A stretch of 35,749 bases of DNA, taken from contig JAAYSS010000044.1 of the NCBI GenBank assembly GCA_012518275.1, positions 1 through 35,749 on the forward strand, in the 5' to 3' direction. Numbering within the stretch: position 1 is the stretch's first letter; every line of letters starts with the position of its first letter. Position numbers and translations under genes: made by a program. The notes beneath the pieces were generated by a model. It ran no database searches and was not told where the DNA came from. It was given only the letters and a program-made list of their open reading frames with translations. This stretch comes from Bacteroidales bacterium. Lineage in GTDB: Bacteria > Bacteroidota > Bacteroidia > Bacteroidales > Paludibacteraceae. Of this stretch, positions 26,244-33,583 are shown one piece after another.

Positions 26244-27113
26244 ATGAAGTGGATTAACAGAAATGACGATACTTCGAATTATGAAGACCGTCGAGGTATG
26301 TCGAGGGGTAAAAAAGCAGCCGTTGGCGGTGGGCTTGGTACAATCATAGTGCTTGCGCTTTATCTATTTACCGGGCAAGATTTTTCACCGGTGGTTGATA
26401 TGTTCAGCGGGGGTGGGGGAGGTACGCAGACAATGCAGATGGATCCTTCTCGTGCCAATGAAAACGAAGATTTAAAAGTTTTTTCATTAGGAGTTTTCAA
26501 CAGTGCCAATGATGTGTGGACAGAGGTTTTTAGGCAGCAACTCGGCAGGCAGTACCGCAAACCAACATTTGTAACGTTTACCGATTTTACTACATCAGCT
26601 TGTGGCGGAGCATCGGAGCAGGTAGGACCGTTTTATTGCCCCGGTGATGAAAAAGTTTACATCGACTTGAATTTCTTTCACAAGCTGGCGAGTCAATTCC
26701 GTGCCCCAGGAGAGCTGGCAATGGCTTATGTAACAGCTCACGAGGTAGGACATCACGTTCAGCGGTTGCTCGGACTTACTGATCAAATGCAGCAATACCG
26801 AGGGCGAATCCCTGAGCGTCAGTACAATGATTTATCGGTGCGATTGGAGCTTCAAGCCGATTTTTATGCGGGGCTTTGGGTACATCACGCCGTGAAAATG
26901 GGAACCATCCAACTGGAGGAGGGTGATATCGAGTCTGCGCTCGGCGCTGCCAACGCGGTGGGTGATGACACCATTCAAAAGCAGGCACAGGGATATGTTA
27001 TTCCCGATTCATTTACACACGGTACAGCGGAACAGCGAATGCGTTGGTTTATGTTGGGTTATCGTACCGGTGATTTTTCAAAAGGTGATACATTTAGCGT
27101 AACAAATCTGTAG
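26244..27113 (+). CDS. ypfJ: YpfJ-family putative neutral zinc metallopeptidase
   Basis: A 289-residue protein with the YpfJ (KPN_02809) layout. It opens with a short cytosolic part MKWINRNDDTSNYEDRRGMS, then one membrane helix (AAVGGGLGTIIVLALYLFTG, about residues 31-50), a Gly-rich linker, and a C-terminal domain with FTDFTTSACGGASEQVGPFY, then the zinc-binding helix TAHEVGHHVQ (HExxH, about 172-181) and LELQADFYAGLW (probable third ligand, E or D). GTAEQRMRWFMLGYRTGDFS near the C-terminus is also typical. The substrate is unknown. It is the last gene of the hisB-led run and is followed by a strong terminator. Confidence 0.9.
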   Translation: MKWINRNDDTSNYEDRRGMSRGKKAAVGGGLGTIIVLALYLFTGQDFSPVVDMFSGGGGGTQTMQMDPSRANENEDLKVFSLGVFNSANDVWTEVFRQQLGRQYRKPTFVTFTDFTTSACGGASEQVGPFYCPGDEKVYIDLNFFHKLASQFRAPGELAMAYVTAHEVGHHVQRLLGLTDQMQQYRGRIPERQYNDLSVRLELQADFYAGLWVHHAVKMGTIQLEEGDIESALGAANAVGDDTIQKQAQGYVIPDSFTHGTAEQRMRWFMLGYRTGDFSKGDTFSVTNL

Positions 27114-27134
27114 TATAATTTTATTAACTAAAAT

Positions 27135-27170
27135 AAAACTGCCGAAGTGTTTTTTTACTTCGGCAGTTTT
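27135..27170. terminator. Bidirectional terminator between ypfJ and ubiE/menG
   Basis: AAAACTGCCGAAGT and ACTTCGGCAGTTTT form a perfect 14-bp inverted repeat with an 8-base loop, between the ypfJ stop (27113) and the ubiE/menG stop (27189). Confidence 0.9.
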
Positions 27171-27188
27171 GTTTCTATAAGGCTCTAT

Positions 27189-27923
27189 CTATTCTTTTTC
27201 CAAAACGTACAAACTACAAACGCCTAAGAAGAACGTCTTGTACTTGATTGATTTGAAGCCGTTTCGTTTCAAAATCTCTATCAATTCTTTGCCCTGCGGA
27301 AATGCTTCCATGGAGTCGGTCAGGTAACGGTAGGCTTTTGGGTCGTTTGAAAATGTTTTTACGGCAAAAGGAATTAACGTGTTGGTATAGAGCAGGTAAC
27401 CTTGTTTGATGACGGGCGTCTTCGGTTCGTTCATTTCGAGTATCACGAATTTTCCTTTCGGTTTAAGCACGCGGTGGATTTCTTGCATGCTTTGTTCCAA
27501 CTTATCAAAATTTCTTATCCCGAAAGAAGTAATAGCCGCATCAAACGTGTTGTCTGCAAAGCTCATTTGACTGACATCTTCCACTTTTAAAGTTATTTTC
27601 TCACTCAATCCTGCTGCGTCAATTTTTGCTTTACCTATTTCAAGCATTTTTTCAGCAATGTCAATCCCTATAACGTGTTTAGGCTCGATGTGTTCAAAAG
27701 CTTTGATGCTGATGTCTGCCGTTCCGGCTGCAATGTCGAGAATTTTAGCGTGGGGAAATTTTCCAAGTTCCAAAATCGCTTTTTTCCGCCATCGACGAGC
27801 CAGTCCCATGCTCATGATGTCGTTGAACTTGTCGTATTTGGAAGAAATCGTATTGAACATCCGGTTCAGCTGCCGGGTCTTATCTTCATCTTTATTATAA
27901 GGCTTTACATCTTTTATATCCAT
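27189..27923 (-). CDS. ubiE: Demethylmenaquinone methyltransferase
   Basis: A 244-residue class I SAM-dependent methyltransferase of the UbiE/MenG family, performing the last step of menaquinone synthesis. Family signatures seen: MFNTISSKYDKFNDIMSMGL near residues 23-42, motif I LDIAAGTADISIKA, the motif GIDIAEKMLEIGKAK, DAAITSFGIRNFDKLEQSM (signature 1/2 region) and GKFVILEMNEPKTPVIKQGY. I call it menG by role because Bacteroidales use menaquinone; the usual symbol for the family is ubiE. It starts 2 bases after the hisIE stop, so the two are in one transcript, although they serve different pathways. Confidence 0.93.
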   Translation of the reverse strand: MDIKDVKPYNKDEDKTRQLNRMFNTISSKYDKFNDIMSMGLARRWRKKAILELGKFPHAKILDIAAGTADISIKAFEHIEPKHVIGIDIAEKMLEIGKAKIDAAGLSEKITLKVEDVSQMSFADNTFDAAITSFGIRNFDKLEQSMQEIHRVLKPKGKFVILEMNEPKTPVIKQGYLLYTNTLIPFAVKTFSNDPKAYRYLTDSMEAFPQGKELIEILKRNGFKSIKYKTFFLGVCSLYVLEKE

Positions 27924-27925
27924 TT

Positions 27926-28519
27926 TTACTTGTGTCTTTTTGCCAATTCGCCGGCAATATCGCTTAGCGAATAACCCTTTGACGTAAGTAAAACAATTAA
28001 GTGATAGAGCAAGTCGGATGCTTCATAGATAAAGTCTTCGTTTGTTCCATTTACTGCTTCAATTACCGTTTCTACGGCTTCTTCGCCTACTTTTTGAGCC
28101 ATACGGTTTACCCCTTTTTTGAACAGCGAAGTGGTGTAAGAGCCTTCCGGCATTTCTTCGTGCCGTTTCGTGATAAAGTCTTGCAGATAAGCCAAAAACG
28201 CAATATCGGTTTTGTTTTCTTCGTTCCAGCAGGTGTCAGCGCCCGTGTGGCAAACCGGTCCTGCGGGGTTAACTTTTACCAAAAGCGCATCGTTATCGCA
28301 ATCAGATGCAATGGAAACCAGATTCAAGAAATTTCCGCTTTCTTCGCCTTTTGTCCAAAGTCTGTTTTTACTTCGGCTGAAAAAGGTTACTTTGCCTGTC
28401 TCTTTTGTTTTTGCCAGCGACTCTTCATTCATGTAGCCGAGCATCAGCACTTTGTTTGTTCTTGCGTCTTGAATTACAGCCGGAATTAATCCTTCCGATT
28501 TCTGAAAATCTAACTTCAT
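27926..28519 (-). CDS. hisI: Bifunctional phosphoribosyl-AMP cyclohydrolase / phosphoribosyl-ATP pyrophosphatase
   Basis: A 197-residue HisIE fusion for steps 2 and 3 of histidine synthesis. The N-terminal cyclohydrolase (about residues 1-105) shows VLMLGYMNEESLAKT, then RSKNRLWTKGEESGN and the zinc segment IASDCDNDALLVKVNPAGPV with its Cys, then CHTGADTCW. The C-terminal pyrophosphatase (about 108-197) shows the acidic helices MAQKVGEEAVETVIEAVN and YEASDLLYHLIVLLTSKG. Both domains look complete. The usual symbol is hisIE. It is promoted from 28550-28580 and runs on into ubiE/menG after a 2-base gap. Confidence 0.95.
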   Translation of the reverse strand: MKLDFQKSEGLIPAVIQDARTNKVLMLGYMNEESLAKTKETGKVTFFSRSKNRLWTKGEESGNFLNLVSIASDCDNDALLVKVNPAGPVCHTGADTCWNEENKTDIAFLAYLQDFITKRHEEMPEGSYTTSLFKKGVNRMAQKVGEEAVETVIEAVNGTNEDFIYEASDLLYHLIVLLTSKGYSLSDIAGELAKRHK

Positions 28520-28549
28520 TGGGTTGGTTTATTAATTGGAAATAGGTTG

Positions 28550-28580
28550 CAAAATTACGAAAATAAGAAGAGAATGACAA
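28550..28580 (-). promoter_or_regulatory. Promoter of the hisIE-ubiE pair
   Basis: On the minus strand TTG (28580-28578), a 20-base spacer and TAATTTTG (28557-28550) fit the Bacteroidetes pattern, about 30 bases before the hisIE ATG at 28519. Confidence 0.6.
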
Positions 28581-28595
28581 TACTAACGTGTCATT
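28573..28595 (-). terminator. Possible weak terminator after asnA
   Basis: AATGACA and TGTCATT form a 7-bp stem with a 9-base loop; on the minus strand it is followed by a pyrimidine-rich TCTCTTCTTATTTT rather than a pure T-run. It lies about 27 bases after the asnA stop (28623), and overlaps the -33 TTG of the hisIE promoter. Confidence 0.4.
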
Positions 28596-28622
28596 ACATC
28601 CACACACTCATTTGCCAATCAT

Positions 28623-29660
28623 CTAAATCAAATGGATATTTGCCTTTTTGCATGCTTTTCTCATCTCGTCGGGCCAAATGCTTGCTTGAATTTCTCCAAT
28701 ATGCGCTTTACGGAGTAAAAACATACAAAGTCGCGATTGCCCAATGCCCCCGCCGATGGAAAGTGGAAGGGTGTCGTTCATTAATCTTTTATGAAAATAA
28801 AGATTTAGTCGGTCTTGTTTGCCGGTAATGTTGAGTTGATGTTGAAGCGCTTTTTTATCAACCCGAATTCCCATGGATGAAATTTCAAAAGGGATATTTA
28901 GTATGTGGTTCCAAAGTAATATATCACCGTTCAAACCGGGAAGTCCGTCTTCACCCGGTGATGTCCAATCATCGTAGTCCGGTGCTCGTCCGTCGTGTGT
29001 TTTCCCGTCGCTAAGTTTGTTGCCAATGCCTATAATAAATACCGCTTTATGTTTTTTGGTGATTTCATATTCACGCTCTTTAGGGGTCAAGTTGGGGTAT
29101 AATTGACAAAGTTCTTCGGCGTGAATGAAAATAATCTTTTCAGGGAGAATAGGTTGAATCTCCGGGAAACTTTCGCTTATCAGGTATTCTGTTCGCAGGA
29201 AGGTTGCGTAGATTTTTTCTACTATCTTTTTTAAGAAATCAATGTTGCGGTTTTCTGCTGAAATTACCTGTTCCCAGTCCCATTGGTCAACATAGAGTGA
29301 ATGGATGTTTCCCAGCTCTTCATCGGCTCGAATGGCGTTCATATCGGTGTAGATGCCGTATCCTTCGGGGATTTGGTAATCTGCCAGGGTTACCCTTTTC
29401 CATTTCGCAAGTGAATGTACCACTTCTGCCTTTTCGTCCTGCATATCTTTGATGGAAAAATTGACTGCGCGTTCCACACCCGTCAAATCATCATTCAAAC
29501 CGGTACCTTTTAATACAAAAAGAGGTGCCGTAACACGTCTCAGACGCAGTTCTGCCGATAGATTGACTTGAAAGAAATCCTTTATTTTCTGAATTCCCAA
29601 CTCGGTTTGCTGTGGATCGAGATAGGGTTTGTAATTTGTCGGTTTAATAAAATAGCTCAT
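28623..29660 (-). CDS. asnA: Aspartate-ammonia ligase (asparagine synthetase A)
   Basis: A 345-residue ammonia-dependent asparagine synthetase related to class II aminoacyl-tRNA synthetases; it uses ATP, aspartate and ammonia. Motifs: LRLRRVTAPLFVLKGTGLND (about residues 39-58), YQIPEGYGIYTDMNAIRADE, LYVDQWDWEQVIS, and the motif-3-like SIGGGIGQSRLCMFLLRKAHIGE near 302-324 with the ATP-binding Arg. A tract RDYDDWTSPGEDGLPGLNGDIL-like block (read as APDYDDWTSPGEDG then LNGDILLW) is the AsnA signature. Length is typical. It stands alone between the hisIE promoter and its own promoter at 29696-29725. Confidence 0.96.
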   Translation of the reverse strand: MSYFIKPTNYKPYLDPQQTELGIQKIKDFFQVNLSAELRLRRVTAPLFVLKGTGLNDDLTGVERAVNFSIKDMQDEKAEVVHSLAKWKRVTLADYQIPEGYGIYTDMNAIRADEELGNIHSLYVDQWDWEQVISAENRNIDFLKKIVEKIYATFLRTEYLISESFPEIQPILPEKIIFIHAEELCQLYPNLTPKEREYEITKKHKAVFIIGIGNKLSDGKTHDGRAPDYDDWTSPGEDGLPGLNGDILLWNHILNIPFEISSMGIRVDKKALQHQLNITGKQDRLNLYFHKRLMNDTLPLSIGGGIGQSRLCMFLLRKAHIGEIQASIWPDEMRKACKKANIHLI

Positions 29661-29695
29661 TATGCTTTTGTGCCTAAAATGCGATAAATAATGTG

Positions 29696-29725
29696 CAAAT
29701 GTACAATAATTTGTTTAATATGCAA
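29696..29725 (-). promoter_or_regulatory. Promoter of asnA
   Basis: On the minus strand TTG (29725-29723), a 19-base spacer and TACATTTG (29703-29696) fit the Bacteroidetes pattern, about 35 bases before the ATG at 29660. Confidence 0.7.
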
Positions 29726-29778
29726 TCAAAATGTTTGAAAAGTTTCTGTTATATGTGTTATTTGATTATGGGGTAATA

Positions 29779-29809
29779 ACAAAAACAGCCTCGATATATC
29801 GAAGCTGTT
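29779..29809 (-). terminator. Terminator after folA
   Basis: On the minus strand AACAGC, a mismatch, then TCGAT AT ATCGA and GCTGTT form a long hairpin followed by TTTTTGTTAT. It lies 24 bases after the folA stop at 29834. Confidence 0.75.
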
Positions 29810-29833
29810 AATAGGGTGGTGTATTGCTACTTA

Positions 29834-30340
29834 TTACTCCTTAACTTTCCTTTTGTACTCACAGAAAGTATAAGGATATGGGTTCTTTTCATCGGCTTCG
29901 TGGCGTTCACTGCTCACCAACTCCCAGTCTTCTTCGCTAAACTTCGGGAAGAAAACATCTGCCGGAAACTCTTCGTGCACCCACGTGATATACATGGTTT
30001 CAACATCAGGATGTTTCAGCGCTTGCTTGAAAACGGATGAGCCGCCGATGATAAAAACTTCGTCTTCATTTTCGCAAAGGGCAATGGCATCTTGCAGCGA
30101 CACGGCTTCATAATACTTGTCGAAATTTCCTTTGGGAGCAGAAGTGAGCACGATGTTTTTTCGGTTTGGGAGCGGTCCGTTGGGTAAACTTTCGAATGTC
30201 CGTCTTCCCATCACTACGGCGTGTCCGGAAGTTATGTTTTTGAAGTGCTTCAAATCCGTCGGCAGATGCCAGATAAGCTTGTTGTTTCTGCCGATTGCGA
30301 AGTTGTCAGCCACGGCAGCAATAATCGAAATTTTTGACAT
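29834..30340 (-). CDS. folA: Dihydrofolate reductase
   Basis: I start at ATG 30340 (MSKISIIAAVADNFAIGR), giving 168 residues, the normal DHFR length; an in-frame ATG at 30418 lies upstream of the predicted transcription start. The enzyme reduces dihydrofolate with NADPH, replenishing the cofactor oxidised by ThyA. Motifs: IAAVADNFAIGRNNKLIWHL (Met20-loop region, with W), acidic active-site Asp in LPTDLKHFK (residues about 26-34), VVMGRRTFESLP and VFIIGGSSVFKQAL (NADPH-binding GG). It follows thyA by 108 bases but has its own promoter, so the two may be transcribed together or separately. Confidence 0.95.
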   Translation of the reverse strand: MSKISIIAAVADNFAIGRNNKLIWHLPTDLKHFKNITSGHAVVMGRRTFESLPNGPLPNRKNIVLTSAPKGNFDKYYEAVSLQDAIALCENEDEVFIIGGSSVFKQALKHPDVETMYITWVHEEFPADVFFPKFSEEDWELVSSERHEADEKNPYPYTFCEYKRKVKE

Positions 30341-30374
30341 ACTGAGTTGTGTTTTTGTTCCTAAACAGACCACG

Positions 30375-30403
30375 CAAAGATACAAAAAAAAGTGAACAAA
30401 CAA
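30375..30403 (-). promoter_or_regulatory. Promoter of folA
   Basis: On the minus strand TATCTTTG (30382-30375) lies 34 bases before the ATG at 30340, with TTG (30403-30401) at 18 bases, one short of the usual spacing. Confidence 0.55.
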
Positions 30404-30448
30404 CTTGTGTTTATTCACTTGATACGTTTACTCGGCGGTATTGATTTT

Positions 30449-31243
30449 TTACACGGCTACAACCCCTTTGATGTGTGGATGCGGATCGTAATCGGTCAGC
30501 TCAAAGTCTTCAAACTTGAAACTAAAAATGTCTTTAACACGGGGGTTAATTATCATCTTGGGTAACGGGCGAGGTTCGCGAGAAAGTTGCAGTTTTACCT
30601 GCTCCAAGTGGTTGTTGTAGATATGCACATCACCCAAGGTGTGAACAAATTCACCTGCTTTTAGTCCCGTAACTTGCGCCATCATTTGTAATAAAAGCGC
30701 GTACGAAGCGATGTTGAAAGGGACACCCAGAAAAACATCGGCGCTGCGCTGATAGAGCTGTAGGCTGAGCTTTCCGTCAGCTACGTAAAACTGAAAGAAA
30801 GCATGGCAGGGCGGTAAGTTCATATTCGGCAAATCGGCTACATTCCAAGCACTCACGATGATGCGGCGCGAGTCCGGGTTGTTTTTAATCATCTCTACCG
30901 CTTCTTTGATTTGGTCAATGTGTCCGCCGCTGTAATCGGGCCACGAGCGCCATTGATAGCCGTAGATGTGGCCTAAGTCACCGTCTTCATCCGCCCATTC
31001 GTTCCAGATACGGACACCGTTTTCTTGCAGGTACTTCACATTGGTATCGCCCGCTAAGAACCAAAGCAACTCGTGAATAATCGATTTAAGATGCAGTTTT
31101 TTGGTCGTCAGACAGGGAAATCCATCTTCCAAATTGAACCGCATTTGATGCCCGAAAACACTGATGGTTCCCGTTCCTGTTCGGTCATCTTTCGGTGTCC
31201 CTTCCGATAGAATACGTTTTAGTAAGTCGTGGTATTGTTTCAT
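30449..31243 (-). CDS. thyA: Thymidylate synthase
   Basis: I choose ATG 31243 ([12 protein letters not shown]), giving 264 residues, the classical ThyA length; an earlier in-frame ATG at 31291 would lie upstream of the promoter's -7 element. It methylates dUMP to dTMP with methylenetetrahydrofolate, making dihydrofolate for FolA. Motifs: [54 protein letters not shown] is represented by its parts WADEDGDLG and YGYQWRSWP, catalytic Cys in [32 protein letters not shown], and the C-terminal KGVVAV whose terminal Val closes the active site. folA follows on the same strand. Confidence 0.97.
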   Translation of the reverse strand: MKQYHDLLKRILSEGTPKDDRTGTGTISVFGHQMRFNLEDGFPCLTTKKLHLKSIIHELLWFLAGDTNVKYLQENGVRIWNEWADEDGDLGHIYGYQWRSWPDYSGGHIDQIKEAVEMIKNNPDSRRIIVSAWNVADLPNMNLPPCHAFFQFYVADGKLSLQLYQRSADVFLGVPFNIASYALLLQMMAQVTGLKAGEFVHTLGDVHIYNNHLEQVKLQLSREPRPLPKMIINPRVKDIFSFKFEDFELTDYDPHPHIKGVVAV

Positions 31244-31261
31244 GATTAATATTATTTCATG

Positions 31262-31291
31262 CAAATGTAAGGAAAAATAGAGAACGGGCAA
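31262..31291 (-). promoter_or_regulatory. Promoter of thyA
   Basis: On the minus strand TTG (31291-31289), a 19-base spacer and TACATTTG (31269-31262) fit the Bacteroidetes pattern. It supports the ATG at 31243 as start. Confidence 0.7.
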
Positions 31292-31369
31292 AAAACTTGG
31301 TTAATTGATGTGTAAGTAGGGTAGTAGATGAGTTATGCATCTGCCCACCACTCTAAACGTCTATTATCT

Positions 31370-31411
31370 TTCATCTCTTATTTATTAACCATAATGCCAT
31401 CCCTCTGGGGC
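31370..31411. repeat. Possible copy of a dispersed Bacteroidetes intergenic repeat
   Basis: The segment reads, on the minus strand, CAGCCCCAGAGGGATGGCAT and continues TATGGTTAATAAATAAG. A short CCCC/GGG hairpin followed by GGCAT and GGTTAATAAA is a pattern I recall from repeated intergenic elements in this phylum. With only one copy in the window I cannot prove repetition. It lies between the porE-like stop and the thyA promoter. Confidence 0.3.
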
Positions 31412-31453
31412 TGTTTCGCATTTCCAACTTTATAAACTTTTAAACTTATCTTC

Positions 31454-33478
31454 TTAATACATATTATAGGTTGTGGATAGAATAATGAACTCCGTACGGC
31501 GGTTAATCTGATTGGCAACTTCCTGATGCTCTTCCGGTAGCGAACGGATGTATTCTTCAGTCAGCTCCGTGCCAATCGGCAGAAAATCAAACAGTTTGTT
31601 GTGACGCTCATCAATCACAAACGGCTTAATCTCTCCGTAACCGACGGCGCTCAGCCGAGCTCCGTCAATCCCGGCATTGATCAAGTAATCAATTACCGCT
31701 TGCGCACGCTGGTGTGACAAAACGCGGTTGTATTCGTCGTTCCCTTTATAATCGGTGTGGGCACTCATCTCGATGGTGATATTCTGGTTTTCGTTCATCA
31801 TGTCGATGATGGCGTCGAGCCCTTCTTTCGATTCGGGGCGGAGCGTAGCTCGGTCAAAGTCGTAGTATATATTGTCGAGTTTCACCGATTTGAACGTAGG
31901 GGTAAGGGTGAAATTTCTGGTGAATGTTTCACTTTCACGAGGGTTCACGCTGAACGTGGAAATACTGTCTCTTGCATTCAAAAACTCATCAGCAGATGCA
32001 AGCAGTTGGTAGTTGACGCCGGTCTTCATCTTGAAACGGTAACTGCCGTCGCCTTTGGCGTTGATGCGGGCGGTTTCGCCGCCATCGCCAACTATATTCA
32101 GCCGAGCTTCGGGTACGGGACTTCCGTTGCGCGCAAGGATTTTCCCTTCTAATACATATACTAATTCCGGCAAGACGAAACTCCAAAGGGCATCGTAGCC
32201 GCGCGCCATATCCCTATTGGATGAGAAATAGCCCATTTCTTTTTGTCCGTCTTCGGTAGTTCCGGCAAACGTCATCCCGAAATCATCGGCGCTTGAATTG
32301 ATAGGAACCCCCATGTTAGTAATTTTCCACCCTTGTGTGCTATCCGGCTTTTGAATCTTCTCTGCTTGAAAAATATCCAGTCCGCCCATTCCCGGGTGTC
32401 CATTGGATGAGAACAGCAAAGTTCCGTCCGGTTTGAACGTGGGAAACATTTCATCGCCTTGCGTGTTTATTTCCGGTCCTAAATTCTCAATGTAAGTAGC
32501 TTTCCCTGCTTCTAACTTGGTTCGCCAGATGTCTTTACCGCCCATTCCGCCGGGTGCGTCCGATACAAAATAAAGCATCTCTCCGTCGGGTGAAATGGCG
32601 GGATGAGCTACAGATACCGTACTGTCCTTGAATAGCGTAATGGTCGAAGGAGCACCCCATGCACCGCCTGAGCGGTTGGAAACAACTATCATTGTGCCGC
32701 TGCCTTTGTTGTCTTCGGTTTCAGAGCGTGTGTAGTACATGGATTGCCCGTTGGCGGTAATGGATGCTATCCCTTCGTCATTTTTTGAATTGACGTCGCC
32801 TTCAATCACTTCAGGCTTTTCCCAGTTGCCTTTGCTGTTCTTTTTCATCTGAAAGAGAGAATTATTCGGCTGTCCGCTTACGACGTTTCGCTTTTGGTTT
32901 TTCTCCTTTCTGTTGATTTTCCGATTCGACGTAAATACAAGTACATCTGCTTCTTCATCGGCAAATACGGGGCTGAAAGAAGAGCTTCTGCCCACGTTCA
33001 ACTTCTTTTCTTTTTTAATGATGTAACGCGTCGGGTTTGCTTTTAGACTGTCAGCGTTCAAAGCACCTTGTAATCCGCTTTTGCCCAACTCATCATCCGG
33101 AAAAGCTTCTAAATAAGTGGTGTAGTTTTTTATGGCGTCTTTGTATTTCCCCTTTTTATGTTGTGCTTGCGCTAAGCGGAGATAGACAATGGAGTCTTGA
33201 TATTTGTTTCGAAGTGCATTCTTAAAAACCTGTTCTGTCCGTGCGTTACTAATCTTACTGTAGCACTCGCCTTGTTTAAATGCAGTTTCTGCGCGTAACG
33301 GTCTGTCTTTGTATGAGATACGCGAGTAGGCTTTTTTGTAGAGTTCGCCGGCTGTGAAGTATTCGCCGTTTTCATAACTCAAATCGGCTTTACGAAGTGT
33401 CTTTTTTACACTGCCGCAAGACGTTAGTGCAAGCATAATTCCTAACGCAAATAAGTATGATAGCGTATTTCGAGTCAT
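31454..33478 (-). CDS. porE: PorE-like OmpA-family lipoprotein (TPR, PD40 propeller, CRD, OmpA-C), type IX secretion
   Basis: I start at ATG 33478, giving 674 residues with a lipoprotein signal (MTRNTLSYLFALGIMLALTS, then C21); a frame extension to 33565 adds no conserved sequence. Domain order: TPR region (about 27-145), a beta-propeller with PD40 units (about 165-435: SPVFADEEADVLVFTSNR, HPAISPDGEMLYFVSD, FPTFKPDGTLLFSSNG), a carboxypeptidase-regulatory-like domain (about 440-525) and OmpA-C (about 545-674: YYDFDRATLRPES, SAHTDYKGND..., LSHQRAQAV, with the Asp and Arg that bind peptidoglycan). This is the order of PorE of Porphyromonas gingivalis, which anchors the type IX secretion machinery. 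Paralogues of similar plan exist, so the symbol is tentative. Confidence 0.82.
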   Translation of the reverse strand: MTRNTLSYLFALGIMLALTSCGSVKKTLRKADLSYENGEYFTAGELYKKAYSRISYKDRPLRAETAFKQGECYSKISNARTEQVFKNALRNKYQDSIVYLRLAQAQHKKGKYKDAIKNYTTYLEAFPDDELGKSGLQGALNADSLKANPTRYIIKKEKKLNVGRSSSFSPVFADEEADVLVFTSNRKINRKEKNQKRNVVSGQPNNSLFQMKKNSKGNWEKPEVIEGDVNSKNDEGIASITANGQSMYYTRSETEDNKGSGTMIVVSNRSGGAWGAPSTITLFKDSTVSVAHPAISPDGEMLYFVSDAPGGMGGKDIWRTKLEAGKATYIENLGPEINTQGDEMFPTFKPDGTLLFSSNGHPGMGGLDIFQAEKIQKPDSTQGWKITNMGVPINSSADDFGMTFAGTTEDGQKEMGYFSSNRDMARGYDALWSFVLPELVYVLEGKILARNGSPVPEARLNIVGDGGETARINAKGDGSYRFKMKTGVNYQLLASADEFLNARDSISTFSVNPRESETFTRNFTLTPTFKSVKLDNIYYDFDRATLRPESKEGLDAIIDMMNENQNITIEMSAHTDYKGNDEYNRVLSHQRAQAVIDYLINAGIDGARLSAVGYGEIKPFVIDERHNKLFDFLPIGTELTEEYIRSLPEEHQEVANQINRRTEFIILSTTYNMY

Positions 33479-33534
33479 AAAAAGAAAACCCTGAAAATGT
33501 AGTTTGATTGTTATAAATAAACTAAAATTCAGGG
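33479..33534 (-). terminator. Terminator-like hairpin abutting the porE-like start codon
   Basis: On the minus strand CCCTGAA (33534-33528) pairs with TTCAGGG (33495-33489), with a second inner stem TAGTTT / AAACTA (33524-33519 with 33505-33500), and is followed by TTTTCTTTTT, whose last T is the base before the ATG at 33478. It probably ends the DUF1015 transcript, or acts on porE itself. Confidence 0.5.
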
Positions 33535-33583
33535 CTTTTATTGTGTGAAAAAGATTAACAATCAAGCGTGTCGCGTCTCTATT

